The translations under genes were made by a program, and so were the position numbers. Below the pieces are notes generated by a model. It was not told the DNA's origin. It was given only the letters and a program-made list of their open reading frames with translations, and did no database searches. A stretch of DNA of 64,000 nt from Rothia nasimurium. GTDB taxonomy: Bacteria; Actinomycetota; Actinomycetes; Actinomycetales; Micrococcaceae. The DNA lies in contig NZ_CAKMTD010000001.1 of assembly GCF_928391935.1 (NCBI RefSeq), forward strand, positions 372,001 to 436,000, given 5' to 3'. Positions 1 through 8,981 of the stretch are shown here, one piece after another. How positions within the stretch are numbered: the stretch's first letter is position 1; each line of letters begins with the position of its first letter.

Positions 1-244
1 GCGCCTGACGCACCACATAGTCAAGCAGCTGGTCTGCTGTGCCTATGCTCTGGCCCAGGATTGATTCGAAGTTTATGGTGAGCACTGTAGCACCAGGATG
101 AAGCTGGCGTATATGGTCAGCCAGCAGATTCATAATGGTAGTTTTGCCGCAGCGACGCACCCCGGTCAGCACCTTAATTACTGGAACATCAACCTGCTTC
201 TTGAGCGGCAGAGTGTAGCGCGGTCGGTCTAAGGTCTTTTCCAC
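1..244 (-). CDS. AAA-family ATP-binding protein, N-terminal part (cut by window edge)
   Basis: Reading the minus strand from a GTG at 244 gives 81 codons running off the window edge. A GGAGG ribosome site lies just upstream of the GTG. The peptide begins VEKTLDRPRYTLPLKK and carries a Walker A-like P-loop, LTGVRRCGKTTIM, at about residues 27-39, followed by a stretch ending INFES. This layout matches the AAA ATPases usually paired with a DUF4143 domain, a widespread family of unknown cellular role. The rest of the gene, including any DUF4143 part, is outside the window. It is divergent from hrpA and its start overlaps the first of three evenly spaced palindromic sites, so autoregulation or shared regulation is plausible. 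Family assignment is by pattern only. Confidence 0.7.
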   Translation of the reverse strand, partial: MEKTLDRPRYTLPLKKQVDVPVIKVLTGVRRCGKTTIMNLLADHIRQLHPGATVLTINFESILGQSIGTADQLLDYVVRQA

Positions 245-256
245 AGGTTCCTCCGT

Positions 257-348
257 CTATAGTCGATAAAGCACACCTTTTTATCAAGTTTATCGACTAT
301 AGTCGATAAACTTATCTTTTTTGAAGATTATATCGACTATAGTCGATA
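257..348. promoter_or_regulatory. Three phased palindromic sites, likely operators
   Basis: The core TATCGACTATAGTCGATA occurs twice in full, at 290-309 within a perfect 28-bp palindrome (286-313) and at 331-348. A half copy, CTATAGTCGATAAA, lies at 257-270. The three CTATAG centres lie at 259.5, 299.5 and 339.5, exactly 40 bp apart, which puts the sites on nearly the same face of the helix. They sit between the divergent starts of the ATPase (244) and hrpA (412), and the first overlaps the ATPase ribosome site. The pattern is what cooperative binding by a dimeric repressor would need. The cognate protein is not identified in this window. Confidence 0.75.
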
Positions 349-411
349 AGCCTCACGCGACCAGTGAAACCCGACCGCTCCTGCCCACTCTGCCCTAAAA
401 TAGAGGGCAGT

Positions 412-3400
412 ATGTCTAGTTCAGATTCTTCCCGCACCCCTGCCCAGCCCCTCTCTGCTATCGCCGCTGCCATGCACGGCGCGGGCGTCCGCACCTCCCA
501 AACCGCCGACCCCCAGTCCACCGAACCCCAGCCTGCCGAAAAGCGCGGCGGCCGGGGGAAGGCGTCCGGCCCTCGTCAGGGGGTGGACGCACCCGCCCGC
601 TCCCAGCGTCGCGGCCGAGGTTCTGCCCCCCGGAGCAAGCAGGGCGGCAAGAAACCGAACCAGCGCCGCCGCTACACCCCGCTGATACCCGAAAAAATCA
701 CCTACCCCGAGGCCCTGCCCGTCTCTGCCCGCCGGGACGACATCATGGCAGCCATACGCGACAACCAGGTCACCATCGTCGCCGGCGAAACAGGCTCGGG
801 TAAAACCACCCAGCTCCCCAAAATGCTGCTCGACCTCGGTCTAGCGGAAAAGGGCATGATTGGCCACACCCAGCCCCGCCGTCTGGCCGCCCGGTCGGTG
901 GCTGAACGCATTGCCGAAGAACTGGGGCAGACAATCGGCGAGACGGTGGGCTACCAGGTGCGCTTCACCTCTGAGGTGGGCGAGGGCTCTGCCATCAAGC
1001 TCATGACCGACGGTATTCTGCTGGCCGAAATTCAAAACGACCCGCTGCTACGCCAGTACTCAGCCATCATCATCGATGAGGCCCACGAGCGTTCCCTCAA
1101 CATTGACTTCATTCTGGGCTACCTCAAGCGCATTATGGGCCAGCGGCCCGACCTGAAAATCGTTATCACCTCCGCCACTATCGACCCCGAGCGCTTCGCC
1201 CGCCACTTCTCCCCCAGCTTTGTGCCCGGCGTCGGCATTGTCGATGACAGCCTGAGCCCCGAAGAAAAAGAAATCGCCGAGGCCACCTTACCCGACGACG
1301 CCCCGCCCATCATTGAAGTTTCAGGCCGTACCTACCCCGTCGAGATCCGCTACCGCCCCCTCAGCGAACCCCGCACCGGCGACGGCGGGGAGGATGAGGC
1401 GGACGCCGGTGACGGCCTGGAGGACGACGACCGCGACCCCATCGAGGGTGTCCTCGACGCCATTCGGGAGCTGTCCGAAGAAGCCCCCGGCGACATCCTG
1501 ATTTTCTTCTCGGGCGAGCGCGAAATCCGCGATGCCGCCGACGCCATTGAGGACATGATTCGCTCCACCCGGCGTCTGAGCAACTATGAGGTTCTGCCCC
1601 TCTATGCCCGACTGTCGATGGCTGACCAGCACAAGGTTTTCAAGCCAGGCGGACGGCCCCGCATCGTACTGGCGACCAACGTGGCTGAAACCTCCCTGAC
1701 GGTGCCGGGCATTAAATATGTGATTGACACCGGTACCGCCCGTATTTCCCGCTACTCAGCACGCACCAAGGTGCAGCGCCTGCCCATCGAACGGATTTCG
1801 CAGGCCTCGGCCAACCAGCGTTCAGGCCGCTGTGGCCGTGTCTCTGACGGTATTGCCATCCGCCTCTACTCCGAGGAGGATTTTCTCGCCCGGGCCGAGT
1901 TCACCGACCCCGAGATTCTGCGTACCAACCTGGCCGCCGTCATTCTGCAGATGACCGCTATCGGCGTGGTGAAGTCCCCTGCCGATATTGAAAAGTTCCC
2001 CTTCGTCCAGCCGCCTGAAACCCGCGCTATCAACGATGGTTTGAACCTTCTGAGGGAGCTCGGGGCCCTGAGCACCGCCTCGGCTACACGGGGCATGCGG
2101 GAGCAAGGACGGGGGCGTCCCTCCTCCCCGCTCACTGCCGCCGGACGGGCCATGGCGGCCCTGCCCGTCGACCCCCGCCTAGCCCGCATGATCGTCGAGG
2201 GAGCCCGGAGGGGCGTCGCCAAGGAAATCATGGTGCTGGCAGCGGCTCTGACCATTCAGGATCCCCGCGAGCGCCCCACCGAGCACCGGGCCGAGGCTGA
2301 TTCCCTGCACGCCCGCTATAAGGATGAGAAGTCAGACTTTACGTCCTTCTTGTTGCTCTGGCAGCACATCAATGAGAAGCAGGCGGAGCTGTCGTCGAGC
2401 CAGTTCCGTAAGATGTGCCACCGGGAGTACCTGAACTTCCTGCGTATCCGCGAGTGGCAGGATCTCTTCGCCCAGCTGCGGGATATCGGCAAGAGCGCCG
2501 GTATTACCATTGGGCCTGGCCGGGAGCTGAACCTGACCAATACGGAGGCTGAGATTCATAAGTCCCTGTTGGCGGGCTTGCTCTCGCACATCGGTATGCA
2601 GGACGAGCAGAACCGGCACGAGTACCGGGGCGCACGCGGTACCCGGTTCGCTATCTTCCCCGGCTCTGCCCTCTTCAAGAAGAACCCGGTCTGGCTGGTG
2701 TCTGCTGAGCTGGTCGAGACGTCCCGCCTGTGGGCGCGGGTGAACGCCCAGATTGAGCCCGAATGGGTTGAAGAATTGGGTGGCCCGCTGTTGAAGCGGT
2801 CGTATTCTGACCCGCACTGGTCTGCCCGTCAGGGATCGGTGCTGGCCCATGAGAAGGTGACTCTTCTGGGGCTGCCCATCATTGCCGACCGGCGTATCCA
2901 GTACTGGCGGGTTGATCCGGTAGCTGCCCGTGAGATTTTTATTCAGTCTGCCCTGGTAGAGGGTGACTGGCAGACCCGCCACCGTTTCTTTGCCCGCAAC
3001 CAGAAGGCCCTGGCTGAGGTTGAGGAGCTGGAGGCTCGTCTGCGCCGCCGCGATCTTCGGGTGGATGATTCCGTCCTCTTTGACTTCTACAACGCCCGGA
3101 TTCCTGAGCATGTTGTCTCTGAGCGCCACTTTGACCGCTGGTGGAAGGAGGAACGCCGGGTCAATGAGCACCTGCTAGATTTCACCCCTGAAAACCTGAT
3201 TGACGAAGAGGCTGCCGATTACGACGAATCCCTCTTCCCCCGCACCTGGACGGCCCGCACCTCCGGCGGGGAGCTGGCCCTTGACCTGCGTTACGAGTAC
3301 GCCCCCAGCGTGCAGATCGGTGGGGTGCGCTCGTCCCAGACACAGACGGACGGCATTGCCGTGCAGGTTCCGGTGCTCTTCTTGGGCCAGCTTGAACCGG

Positions 3401-4827
3401 CTCCTTTTGAGTGGCTGATTCCGGGTCTGCGGGAGGAGCTGGTGACTGCCCTGATTAAGTCCCTGCCCAAGCAGATTCGCAAGAACTTTGTTCCAGCCCC
3501 GGACGTTGCCCGTCAGGCCGTTGAGAAACTCAACGCCGACTACTCCCCCGCTACCGATTCTCTCACTGAGGCCCTGGCCCTGGTGCTGCGCCGCCTGCGC
3601 GGACATGTGGTCGACCCGACCGAGTTCAACTGGGAGGCAGTGCCCGAGCACCTACGCTTCACCTTCCAGGTACGCAACCACCAGAATAAGATTCTGGGCG
3701 AGGGCAAGGATTTAGTGGAACTCCAGGGCCTTTTGCACGCCGAGATTCGCTCTGCCCTGGCAGCTTCCCTGGGCGCCAGCCCCGAGGCTATGGGCAAGAT
3801 GGCGGCTCTGGCGGCAGGCGGTCAGAAGGGTCAGGACGCCCGCGGCGGCTCTACTCCTTCGGCAGCTCCCAGCGGGGCTGGGGGCCGGGGTGCAGGTGCC
3901 AAGGGGGCCCAGGCGTCCGCCCCTGGCCTGCCCGACAGCAAGGCCGTGCGGGAAGTTTCGGGCCTCACCGACTGGCCGGAACAGGACCTACCCCGCAAGG
4001 TCGAGCGCGTCATTGCTACCCAGACGGTAGCAGGCTACCCGGCTCTAGTTGATGAGGGGGCCTCCGTTGCTGTGCGGATCTTCCCCACCGAGGCTGAAGC
4101 TACCCGGGCCCAGCGCGGGGGCGTCATCCGCCTGCTTAAGCTCAACACCCCCTCGCCCGAGCGCTATGTCTCTGAGCACCTGAACAACCGCGAAAAGCTG
4201 GTCTTTACGCAGAACCCTCACGGGTCAATTGACGCGCTCATTAGTGACTGCACGGTAGCCGCTATTGACCAGCTGGTGCCCGCCACCCCGCCTTTTACGA
4301 GGGCGGAGTACACTGCCCTGTTCAACAGCGTACGGGCTGATCTCATTGACACGGTCTTCGTGATGACCAAGCTGGTTTCCGATATTCTGTCAGAAACAGC
4401 TAAGGTTCAGAAGCTGATCAAGAAATCGACCTCGCTGTCCGTTATTCACGCCATGAGCGACATGAAGAGCCAGCTGGAAAACCTGGTCTACCCGGGGTTT
4501 GTGACCGAGACCGGTGCGGTTCAGCTGCACCACCTGCCCCGCTACCTCAAGGCGATCACCAAGCGCATTGAGAAGCTGGGGCCCAACGTCAACCGGGATA
4601 ACCAGCTCATGCTGACCGTACAGGAACTCGAGGACGCCTACGATCAGGCCGTGCAATCCCTGCCCGGGGGCACGGTGCCGACGCCTGAGCTGGAGCAGGT
4701 GGGCTGGATGATTGAGGAACTGCGCGTGAGCTTCTTCGCCCAGGAACTCGGCACCGCCTACACGGTCAGCGAGAAGCGGGTGGCTAAGGCCCTACGCGAG
4801 GCTCTGGAGGCTATCAAGAACTCCTAG
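412..4827 (+). CDS. hrpA: ATP-dependent RNA helicase HrpA (DEAH box)
   Basis: This 1471-residue protein is a superfamily 2 DEAH-box RNA helicase, in bacteria linked to mRNA processing and rescue of collided ribosomes. Visible motifs are GETGSGKTTQ near residue 125, the Walker B DEAH near 222, SAT shortly after, and a second RecA-like domain with TNVAETSLTVPGI and QRSGRCGR. A helicase-associated region and the long C-terminal HrpA domain (DUF3418 type) follow. The first 90 residues are basic and low-complexity, with RGGRG and RRGRG patches. I prefer the ATG at 412 over the GTG at 364: AGAGG lies upstream, and a TAAAAT -10-like box at 396-401 would start transcription only about 4 nt before it. 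A 7-bp inverted repeat, CTGCCCT/AGGGCAG at 390-410, overlaps this box and the ribosome site. Confidence 0.95.
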   Translation: MSSSDSSRTPAQPLSAIAAAMHGAGVRTSQTADPQSTEPQPAEKRGGRGKASGPRQGVDAPARSQRRGRGSAPRSKQGGKKPNQRRRYTPLIPEKITYPEALPVSARRDDIMAAIRDNQVTIVAGETGSGKTTQLPKMLLDLGLAEKGMIGHTQPRRLAARSVAERIAEELGQTIGETVGYQVRFTSEVGEGSAIKLMTDGILLAEIQNDPLLRQYSAIIIDEAHERSLNIDFILGYLKRIMGQRPDLKIVITSATIDPERFARHFSPSFVPGVGIVDDSLSPEEKEIAEATLPDDAPPIIEVSGRTYPVEIRYRPLSEPRTGDGGEDEADAGDGLEDDDRDPIEGVLDAIRELSEEAPGDILIFFSGEREIRDAADAIEDMIRSTRRLSNYEVLPLYARLSMADQHKVFKPGGRPRIVLATNVAETSLTVPGIKYVIDTGTARISRYSARTKVQRLPIERISQASANQRSGRCGRVSDGIAIRLYSEEDFLARAEFTDPEILRTNLAAVILQMTAIGVVKSPADIEKFPFVQPPETRAINDGLNLLRELGALSTASATRGMREQGRGRPSSPLTAAGRAMAALPVDPRLARMIVEGARRGVAKEIMVLAAALTIQDPRERPTEHRAEADSLHARYKDEKSDFTSFLLLWQHINEKQAELSSSQFRKMCHREYLNFLRIREWQDLFAQLRDIGKSAGITIGPGRELNLTNTEAEIHKSLLAGLLSHIGMQDEQNRHEYRGARGTRFAIFPGSALFKKNPVWLVSAELVETSRLWARVNAQIEPEWVEELGGPLLKRSYSDPHWSARQGSVLAHEKVTLLGLPIIADRRIQYWRVDPVAAREIFIQSALVEGDWQTRHRFFARNQKALAEVEELEARLRRRDLRVDDSVLFDFYNARIPEHVVSERHFDRWWKEERRVNEHLLDFTPENLIDEEAADYDESLFPRTWTARTSGGELALDLRYEYAPSVQIGGVRSSQTQTDGIAVQVPVLFLGQLEPAPFEWLIPGLREELVTALIKSLPKQIRKNFVPAPDVARQAVEKLNADYSPATDSLTEALALVLRRLRGHVVDPTEFNWEAVPEHLRFTFQVRNHQNKILGEGKDLVELQGLLHAEIRSALAASLGASPEAMGKMAALAAGGQKGQDARGGSTPSAAPSGAGGRGAGAKGAQASAPGLPDSKAVREVSGLTDWPEQDLPRKVERVIATQTVAGYPALVDEGASVAVRIFPTEAEATRAQRGGVIRLLKLNTPSPERYVSEHLNNREKLVFTQNPHGSIDALISDCTVAAIDQLVPATPPFTRAEYTALFNSVRADLIDTVFVMTKLVSDILSETAKVQKLIKKSTSLSVIHAMSDMKSQLENLVYPGFVTETGAVQLHHLPRYLKAITKRIEKLGPNVNRDNQLMLTVQELEDAYDQAVQSLPGGTVPTPELEQVGWMIEELRVSFFAQELGTAYTVSEKRVAKALREALEAIKNS

Positions 4828-4845
4828 GCCCGCCCGTCCTTGCAC

Positions 4846-4910
4846 TAGGTACCATTTAAAACGGAAAAACCCACCTGACTGGTGGGTTTTTCCGATTTAG
4901 ATGGTACCTA
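4846..4910. terminator. Bidirectional terminator between hrpA and the HIT gene
   Basis: Two 30-nt arms (4846-4875 and 4881-4910) are inverted repeats with 28 of 30 positions matching and a 5-nt TGACT loop. The core GGAAAAACCCACC/GGTGGGTTTTTCC gives a U-tract on both strands, which suits the convergent genes hrpA and the HIT protein. The outer part, TAGGTACCAT/ATGGTACCTA, extends the stem beyond a normal terminator. Confidence 0.9.
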
Positions 4911-4920
4911 CCCGACGGGG

Positions 4921-5346
4921 CTAGGAAGCTACCGAGTCGCCGTAGCCCAACTCGGTCAGTGCCGCCCGCAGCTTCTCAGCCGCCTCATCCATGGCAGCTG
5001 CCTCCGGGTTACGGTTGGCCTGGGCAAAGGTGAACTCGCTCTGATCCACCGCCGGCCACACATGAATATGGGTATGGGGCACATCAAAACCGGCAATAAT
5101 CATGCCCACACGGGTAGGCTCAAAAGCCTTCATCAGACCCTTCGACACCTTCTGAGCCACATCAAAGAGATGAGCGGAAAGCTCCTCAGGCAGATCAACC
5201 CAGTGGTCAATCTCAGCCTTGGGAACCACCAGTGTGTGGCCGTACTGGAAGGGCTCGATAGTCAAGAAGGCAACAGCCTGCTCGTCCTCCCAGATAAAAC
5301 GACCGGGCAGTTCGCGGTTAATAATCTTGGTAAAAACAGTGCTCAT
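4921..5346 (-). CDS. HIT family nucleotide hydrolase
   Basis: This 141-residue protein has the histidine triad HTHIHVWP near residue 90, where the middle histidine is the nucleophile attacking the alpha-phosphate of AMP-type substrates. The length and the N-terminal fold (FTKIINRELPGRFIWEDE) fit the HINT/Fhit-like class of bacterial HIT hydrolases. It is cytosolic and the exact substrate cannot be read from sequence. It starts 5 bp after the stop of the metallo-beta-lactamase gene, so the two are probably co-transcribed. Confidence 0.92.
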   Translation of the reverse strand: MSTVFTKIINRELPGRFIWEDEQAVAFLTIEPFQYGHTLVVPKAEIDHWVDLPEELSAHLFDVAQKVSKGLMKAFEPTRVGMIIAGFDVPHTHIHVWPAVDQSEFTFAQANRNPEAAAMDEAAEKLRAALTELGYGDSVAS

Positions 5347-5351
5347 GGGGC

Positions 5352-6008
5352 TTACTCCTCAATCTCTACAGACTGGCCGGGGGCCAGGTACTCAAAGGTG
5401 GTGCCGTACTTCTTGCCGAAATTGGTTGCGTGGCCAACAATCATGGCCCGGCCAGTCTCAGCCAGCAGGGAGTCATGAATCTGGAAGGCCCGCGGGGCGC
5501 GCACAGCAATGATGAAGTCAATGACCTCCTGAATCTTGTTCCAGGGGGCGTGAATCGGCACCAGCAAGGTACCCACCTCAATGCCATGGGGCACCACAAA
5601 GGAGTCTCCGGGGTGGAAGAGGTTATCGTCAACAAGATAGCCCACATTATCGATCACCGGCAGCAGGGGGTGAATCACAGCGTGGTTGCCACCGAAGGTT
5701 TTGATAGAGAAGGACGAGAGGGTCAGCTCCCCGTCGGCCTGAACTGATTTGGCGAGCGCCTCAGGTAGCGCTGCCAGCACGGTTTCGACGACGGCGGCAG
5801 GGGCGTGCAGGGTGACGCCTGGGTTCTCCCGCAAAAATGCGATGACCCTGCCCTCATCGAAGTGGTCGGGGTGAACATGGGTAATGAGGATGTGGTGGGC
5901 TCCGTCCAGGGCCTGCTCGACCTCCGAGAAGTTCCCGGGATCGATCACCAGCACGGCGTCGTCCTTTTCGAGACGGACACAGGAGTGGGTGTACTTAGTG
6001 AGTTTCAT
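5352..6008 (-). CDS. MBL-fold metallo-hydrolase
   Basis: This 218-residue protein has the metal-binding signature THVHPDHFDEG near residue 52, giving HxHxDH for two metal ions, and later histidines in FGGNHAVIH and FHPGDSF. It belongs to the UlaG-like/YtkL branch of small cytosolic MBL hydrolases whose substrates are mostly unknown. I start it at the ATG at 6008 because MKLTKYTHSC aligns with the usual family N-terminus. The open frame extends to 6068, but that stretch is low-complexity. It is first in a two-gene unit with the HIT protein. Confidence 0.88.
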   Translation of the reverse strand: MKLTKYTHSCVRLEKDDAVLVIDPGNFSEVEQALDGAHHILITHVHPDHFDEGRVIAFLRENPGVTLHAPAAVVETVLAALPEALAKSVQADGELTLSSFSIKTFGGNHAVIHPLLPVIDNVGYLVDDNLFHPGDSFVVPHGIEVGTLLVPIHAPWNKIQEVIDFIIAVRAPRAFQIHDSLLAETGRAMIVGHATNFGKKYGTTFEYLAPGQSVEIEE

Positions 6009-6152
6009 ACCACTAACCCTAGTAGCGGTAGCTGGCCTCACCAAGTTTCGCCCCGGTGTGCTCGTCAAAGTTTCTGCTCAAACCTTGGGTGACTGCCCCG
6101 CTCTTACCCCTCCCCCGCTGCAAGGGACCTGATGCCCCCTTCCCTACCTCGA

Positions 6153-8216
6153 CTAATCCCTAGCCTGGTGGGCTGAGCGGTAGCTATCGTACAGGTCGAG
6201 CACGTCATGAATCACCTGCTCCTTGGTGTACCCGAAAATGTCGTAGCTGCTGCTTCCGTCCCCGGACTGGGGTTCCAGGCGGTAGTAGGTGTCAGCGTCG
6301 GGTGTGGCAGCCCCCAGGAGGTTCCGGGGGATCAGGGCAGCACGAGGCTGGACCTGGTACATAAAGTCCTTTCTGCCTGTGGTTCTTTCTCTCAGGGTCA
6401 GGAGGGGAAGGTGGGTCTGAGCGTCGTGCCCACAATGCAAACTCACGTGAGCTCCCCGGGCTGCTAGTTCTTGGCAGACCTCAGTCAGGGCGGGTTTCAC
6501 AACGGTATTGAGGTAGGTTTCTGCCTCTGAGGCACCGGGGTAGGTGAGCATCCATTCGAGACGCTGACGCCAACTCCAGGCAGCTTGGGGAGGTTCCAGG
6601 GAGGACGGCTTGGGCCAGGTCCCTTTCCCCCTGGTTGGGCCTTGCTGGTTCGATTCGATGCTGAGGGCCTGCCAGATACCGGCCATTGTCAGATACAGTA
6701 CGACGGTGAAGGGCAGTCCAAAGATGATGGTTGCGGCTATGAGGGTTGGGATACCTCCGACAAACAGCATGGCGCAGGTCAGCAGGCCGGTTATGCTTGC
6801 CCAAAAGATACGCATCCAGCGGGGGCCGTCCTGGTCGGGGTCTTCAATGGTGCAGGTAAAGTTTGCCATGATGAGCGAGCCTGAATCTGCACTGGTCACG
6901 TAGAAGAGCAGGCCGGTAAAGGTTGCCACAGCAATGACGAAAGGCGCTCCCGGGTACTGTTCCAGGAGGGTGAAAAATGCGCTTTCGGGTTCGGCGCGGG
7001 CGGCTTCCGCGAAGCCCTGCTGGTTGCGGTGGTAGATGAGGTCGAGGGTTGAGTTCCCGAAGATTGATATCCAGATGAGAACAAAGAGGAAGGGGACGGT
7101 GAGGGTTGCGGCAACGAACTGGCGGATTGTACGTCCACGGGAGATTCTGGCCAGGAAGAGACCGACGAAGGGTGCCCAGGCTACCCACCAGGCCCAGAAA
7201 AAGATTGTCCAGCTGGACATCCACTCCCCCGGCTGGTCGTAGGCCATGGTGTCTAAAGCCAACTCACCGAAGCCGAAGACTGCGTCGCCAATGTTCATGA
7301 CGAGGGCATTGAGCAGGAAGGAGGTGTCCCCCATCAGGAGGACATAGACCATGAGGGCGATTGCTAGGAAGATATTGAGTTCGGAGAGACGGCGGATACC
7401 CCGGTCGATTCCTGAGGTGGCTGAGGCGATGGTCATCAGGACGGCAACAACGATGAGACCGATTTGGACGGCTAGGCTGTGCTCCCACCCGAAGAGTAGC
7501 TGAAGCCCGTAATTGATTTGGACGACGCCGATTCCTAGTGAGGTTGCCACGCCAAAGACTGTCCCGAGCAGGGCTGAGAGGGTGACCGCCCCGCCTGCCA
7601 GCCCGTTGATGCGTCGCCCAATGATGGGGTACAGGGCGGACCGTATGGATAGAGGCAGGTTGAAACGGAAGGCAAAATAACCGAAGGCTAAGCCCATGAG
7701 GCTATACATGCCCCATCCCACCAGGCCGTAGTGGAAGATAGTCCAGGCAACAGCCTGCTGGGCGGCGGCGGCTGTCTGGCCCTCGCCCCGGGGAGGATCA
7801 AAATACTGGAGTAGCGGTTCAAAAACCGAATAGAACATGAGGTCCGCCCCTATTCCCGCGGCAAAAAGCATGGCTGCCCAGGAGAAGAAGGAGAAGGCCG
7901 GACGCGAATGGTCAGGTCCCAGCCTAATATCACCGTACCGGGATACCGCCACGATGGAGACGAAGGCAAGGACAAGAACACCTGTCAGAACATAGAACCA
8001 GCCCCAGTGGGTGGTGACCCAGGAGACGACTGAGCCAAGCACTGAGCCTGCTGAAGCAGGTGCCAGAATAGCCCAGAGGGACAAGAGGAGAATAGTGAGG
8101 GCAGACCCGATAAAAATGGGCCAATTCACTGTAGCAGCTGATGATTTGAGGGCTGGTGCTGTTGCCCCTGCTGAACCGCCTGAAGGATGGTGGGTTGTGC
8201 CCGGTGTCTCTCTCAT
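6153..8216 (-). CDS. BCCT family choline/betaine transporter, BetT-like
   Basis: This 687-residue protein is a secondary transporter for trimethylammonium compounds (betaine, choline, carnitine). About twelve membrane segments are visible. The family signature region reads SSWTIFFWAWWVAWAPFVGL followed by ARISRGRT. After the last helix, a soluble C-terminal domain of about 160 residues resembles that of BetT-type choline carriers and is longer than in simple BetP proteins; in BetT this tail takes part in osmotic control. The start is uncertain: the ATG at 8216 has a weak AGAAAG site, while the open frame reaches a GTG at 8267. No choline oxidation genes sit next to it, so osmoprotectant uptake is the safest reading. 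Confidence 0.9.
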   Translation of the reverse strand: MRETPGTTHHPSGGSAGATAPALKSSAATVNWPIFIGSALTILLLSLWAILAPASAGSVLGSVVSWVTTHWGWFYVLTGVLVLAFVSIVAVSRYGDIRLGPDHSRPAFSFFSWAAMLFAAGIGADLMFYSVFEPLLQYFDPPRGEGQTAAAAQQAVAWTIFHYGLVGWGMYSLMGLAFGYFAFRFNLPLSIRSALYPIIGRRINGLAGGAVTLSALLGTVFGVATSLGIGVVQINYGLQLLFGWEHSLAVQIGLIVVAVLMTIASATSGIDRGIRRLSELNIFLAIALMVYVLLMGDTSFLLNALVMNIGDAVFGFGELALDTMAYDQPGEWMSSWTIFFWAWWVAWAPFVGLFLARISRGRTIRQFVAATLTVPFLFVLIWISIFGNSTLDLIYHRNQQGFAEAARAEPESAFFTLLEQYPGAPFVIAVATFTGLLFYVTSADSGSLIMANFTCTIEDPDQDGPRWMRIFWASITGLLTCAMLFVGGIPTLIAATIIFGLPFTVVLYLTMAGIWQALSIESNQQGPTRGKGTWPKPSSLEPPQAAWSWRQRLEWMLTYPGASEAETYLNTVVKPALTEVCQELAARGAHVSLHCGHDAQTHLPLLTLRERTTGRKDFMYQVQPRAALIPRNLLGAATPDADTYYRLEPQSGDGSSSYDIFGYTKEQVIHDVLDLYDSYRSAHQARD

Positions 8217-8407
8217 GGTGTCGCTTTCTGACCTTGGCCTTCCCGGTTGCTGGTAGCCGGCGGGCACTTCTTGACTAGAATAATCCTCTCAGGTCACTTC
8301 TACAATGCAAACAGGGTACCGGGTCTGGGGCAGCCCTGAAAGCCTTGAGGAGTATCGTGTACAGTAAGGGGCATACCTAATGTCTGCCACTGACGGGAGG
8401 ATTTTCT

Positions 8408-8875
8408 GTGACCAACTCATCGAACACTGCTGAGCAGACCCAGCTTCAGGCGCAGGCAGCTCAGGTCGGTAAGGCCCCTGAAATTCGCAATACGAAGCAG
8501 CGCCGGGCCGTCACCGCAACCCTAGAAACCCTAGAAGATTTCATCTCAGCCCAGGATCTGCATCAGCTCATGCAGGCCCGGGGTGAAAAGGTATCCCTGG
8601 CCACCACCTACCGTCTCCTGCAATCAATGGTGGGTTCAGGTGAAGTTGAGACGCTGAAGACGGAAGAGGGGGAATCTATTTTCCGCCGGTGCGAAAGCGA
8701 CCACCACCATCACCATCTTCTGTGTCGTAAGTGCGGGGCAGCCAGGGAGTTTGAGATTCCGGAATTAGAAAACCTGGTGTTGGCCATTGCTCACAAGAAC
8801 GGCTTTACCGAGGTTAACCATGTCATCGAGATGACGGGCCTCTGCGCGGCCTGCGCCGATCCGTCCGCCAACTAG
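8408..8875 (+). CDS. zur: Fur family metalloregulator, probably Zur
   Basis: This 155-residue protein has the Fur fold: a winged helix (NTKQRRAVTATLETL to SLATTYRLLQSM) and a metal-binding dimerisation domain. A run of six histidines, DHHHHHHLLC, is followed by CRKC and later CAAC, the two CxxC pairs of the structural zinc site. It starts at GTG 8408 with GGGAGG upstream. The neighbouring convergent operon encodes a zinc-type ABC importer with a histidine-rich binding protein, which favours Zur over Fur or a peroxide sensor. No sigma-A promoter of good quality was found upstream. Confidence 0.88.
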   Translation: MTNSSNTAEQTQLQAQAAQVGKAPEIRNTKQRRAVTATLETLEDFISAQDLHQLMQARGEKVSLATTYRLLQSMVGSGEVETLKTEEGESIFRRCESDHHHHHLLCRKCGAAREFEIPELENLVLAIAHKNGFTEVNHVIEMTGLCAACADPSAN

Positions 8876-8894
8876 CTGGTGGCTGATAATAGAT

Positions 8895-8927
8895 ATACCC
8901 GCACCGTGGAAGGTGCGGGTATTTTTG
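8895..8927 (+). terminator. Terminator after zur
   Basis: A perfect 11-bp stem, ATACCCGCACC/GGTGCGGGTAT, with a GTGGAA loop is followed by TTTTT. Confidence 0.9.
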
Positions 8928-8981
8928 TGGGGCAAGGACGCTGATGCGCTGGTCCTTCACCGTGTCTTATGGGGACCTGGG

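Noticed and set aside
2332-3171. 279-codon open frame on the minus strand inside hrpA
   Set aside because: It is a shadow of a GC-rich coding sequence: no family resemblance, no ribosome site, and hrpA on the other strand is unambiguous.
4882-5478. 198-codon plus-strand frame across the HIT and MBL genes
   Set aside because: It is antisense to two recognised genes with intact active sites and begins inside a terminator.
6648-6668. GGTTCGATTCGATGC stretch resembling a tRNA T-arm
   Set aside because: No cloverleaf can be built around it and it is inside the BCCT transporter gene.
8701-8718. Run of histidine codons resembling an affinity tag
   Set aside because: It lies in the middle of the Zur metal-binding domain at a position where relatives are also histidine-rich, so it is natural.
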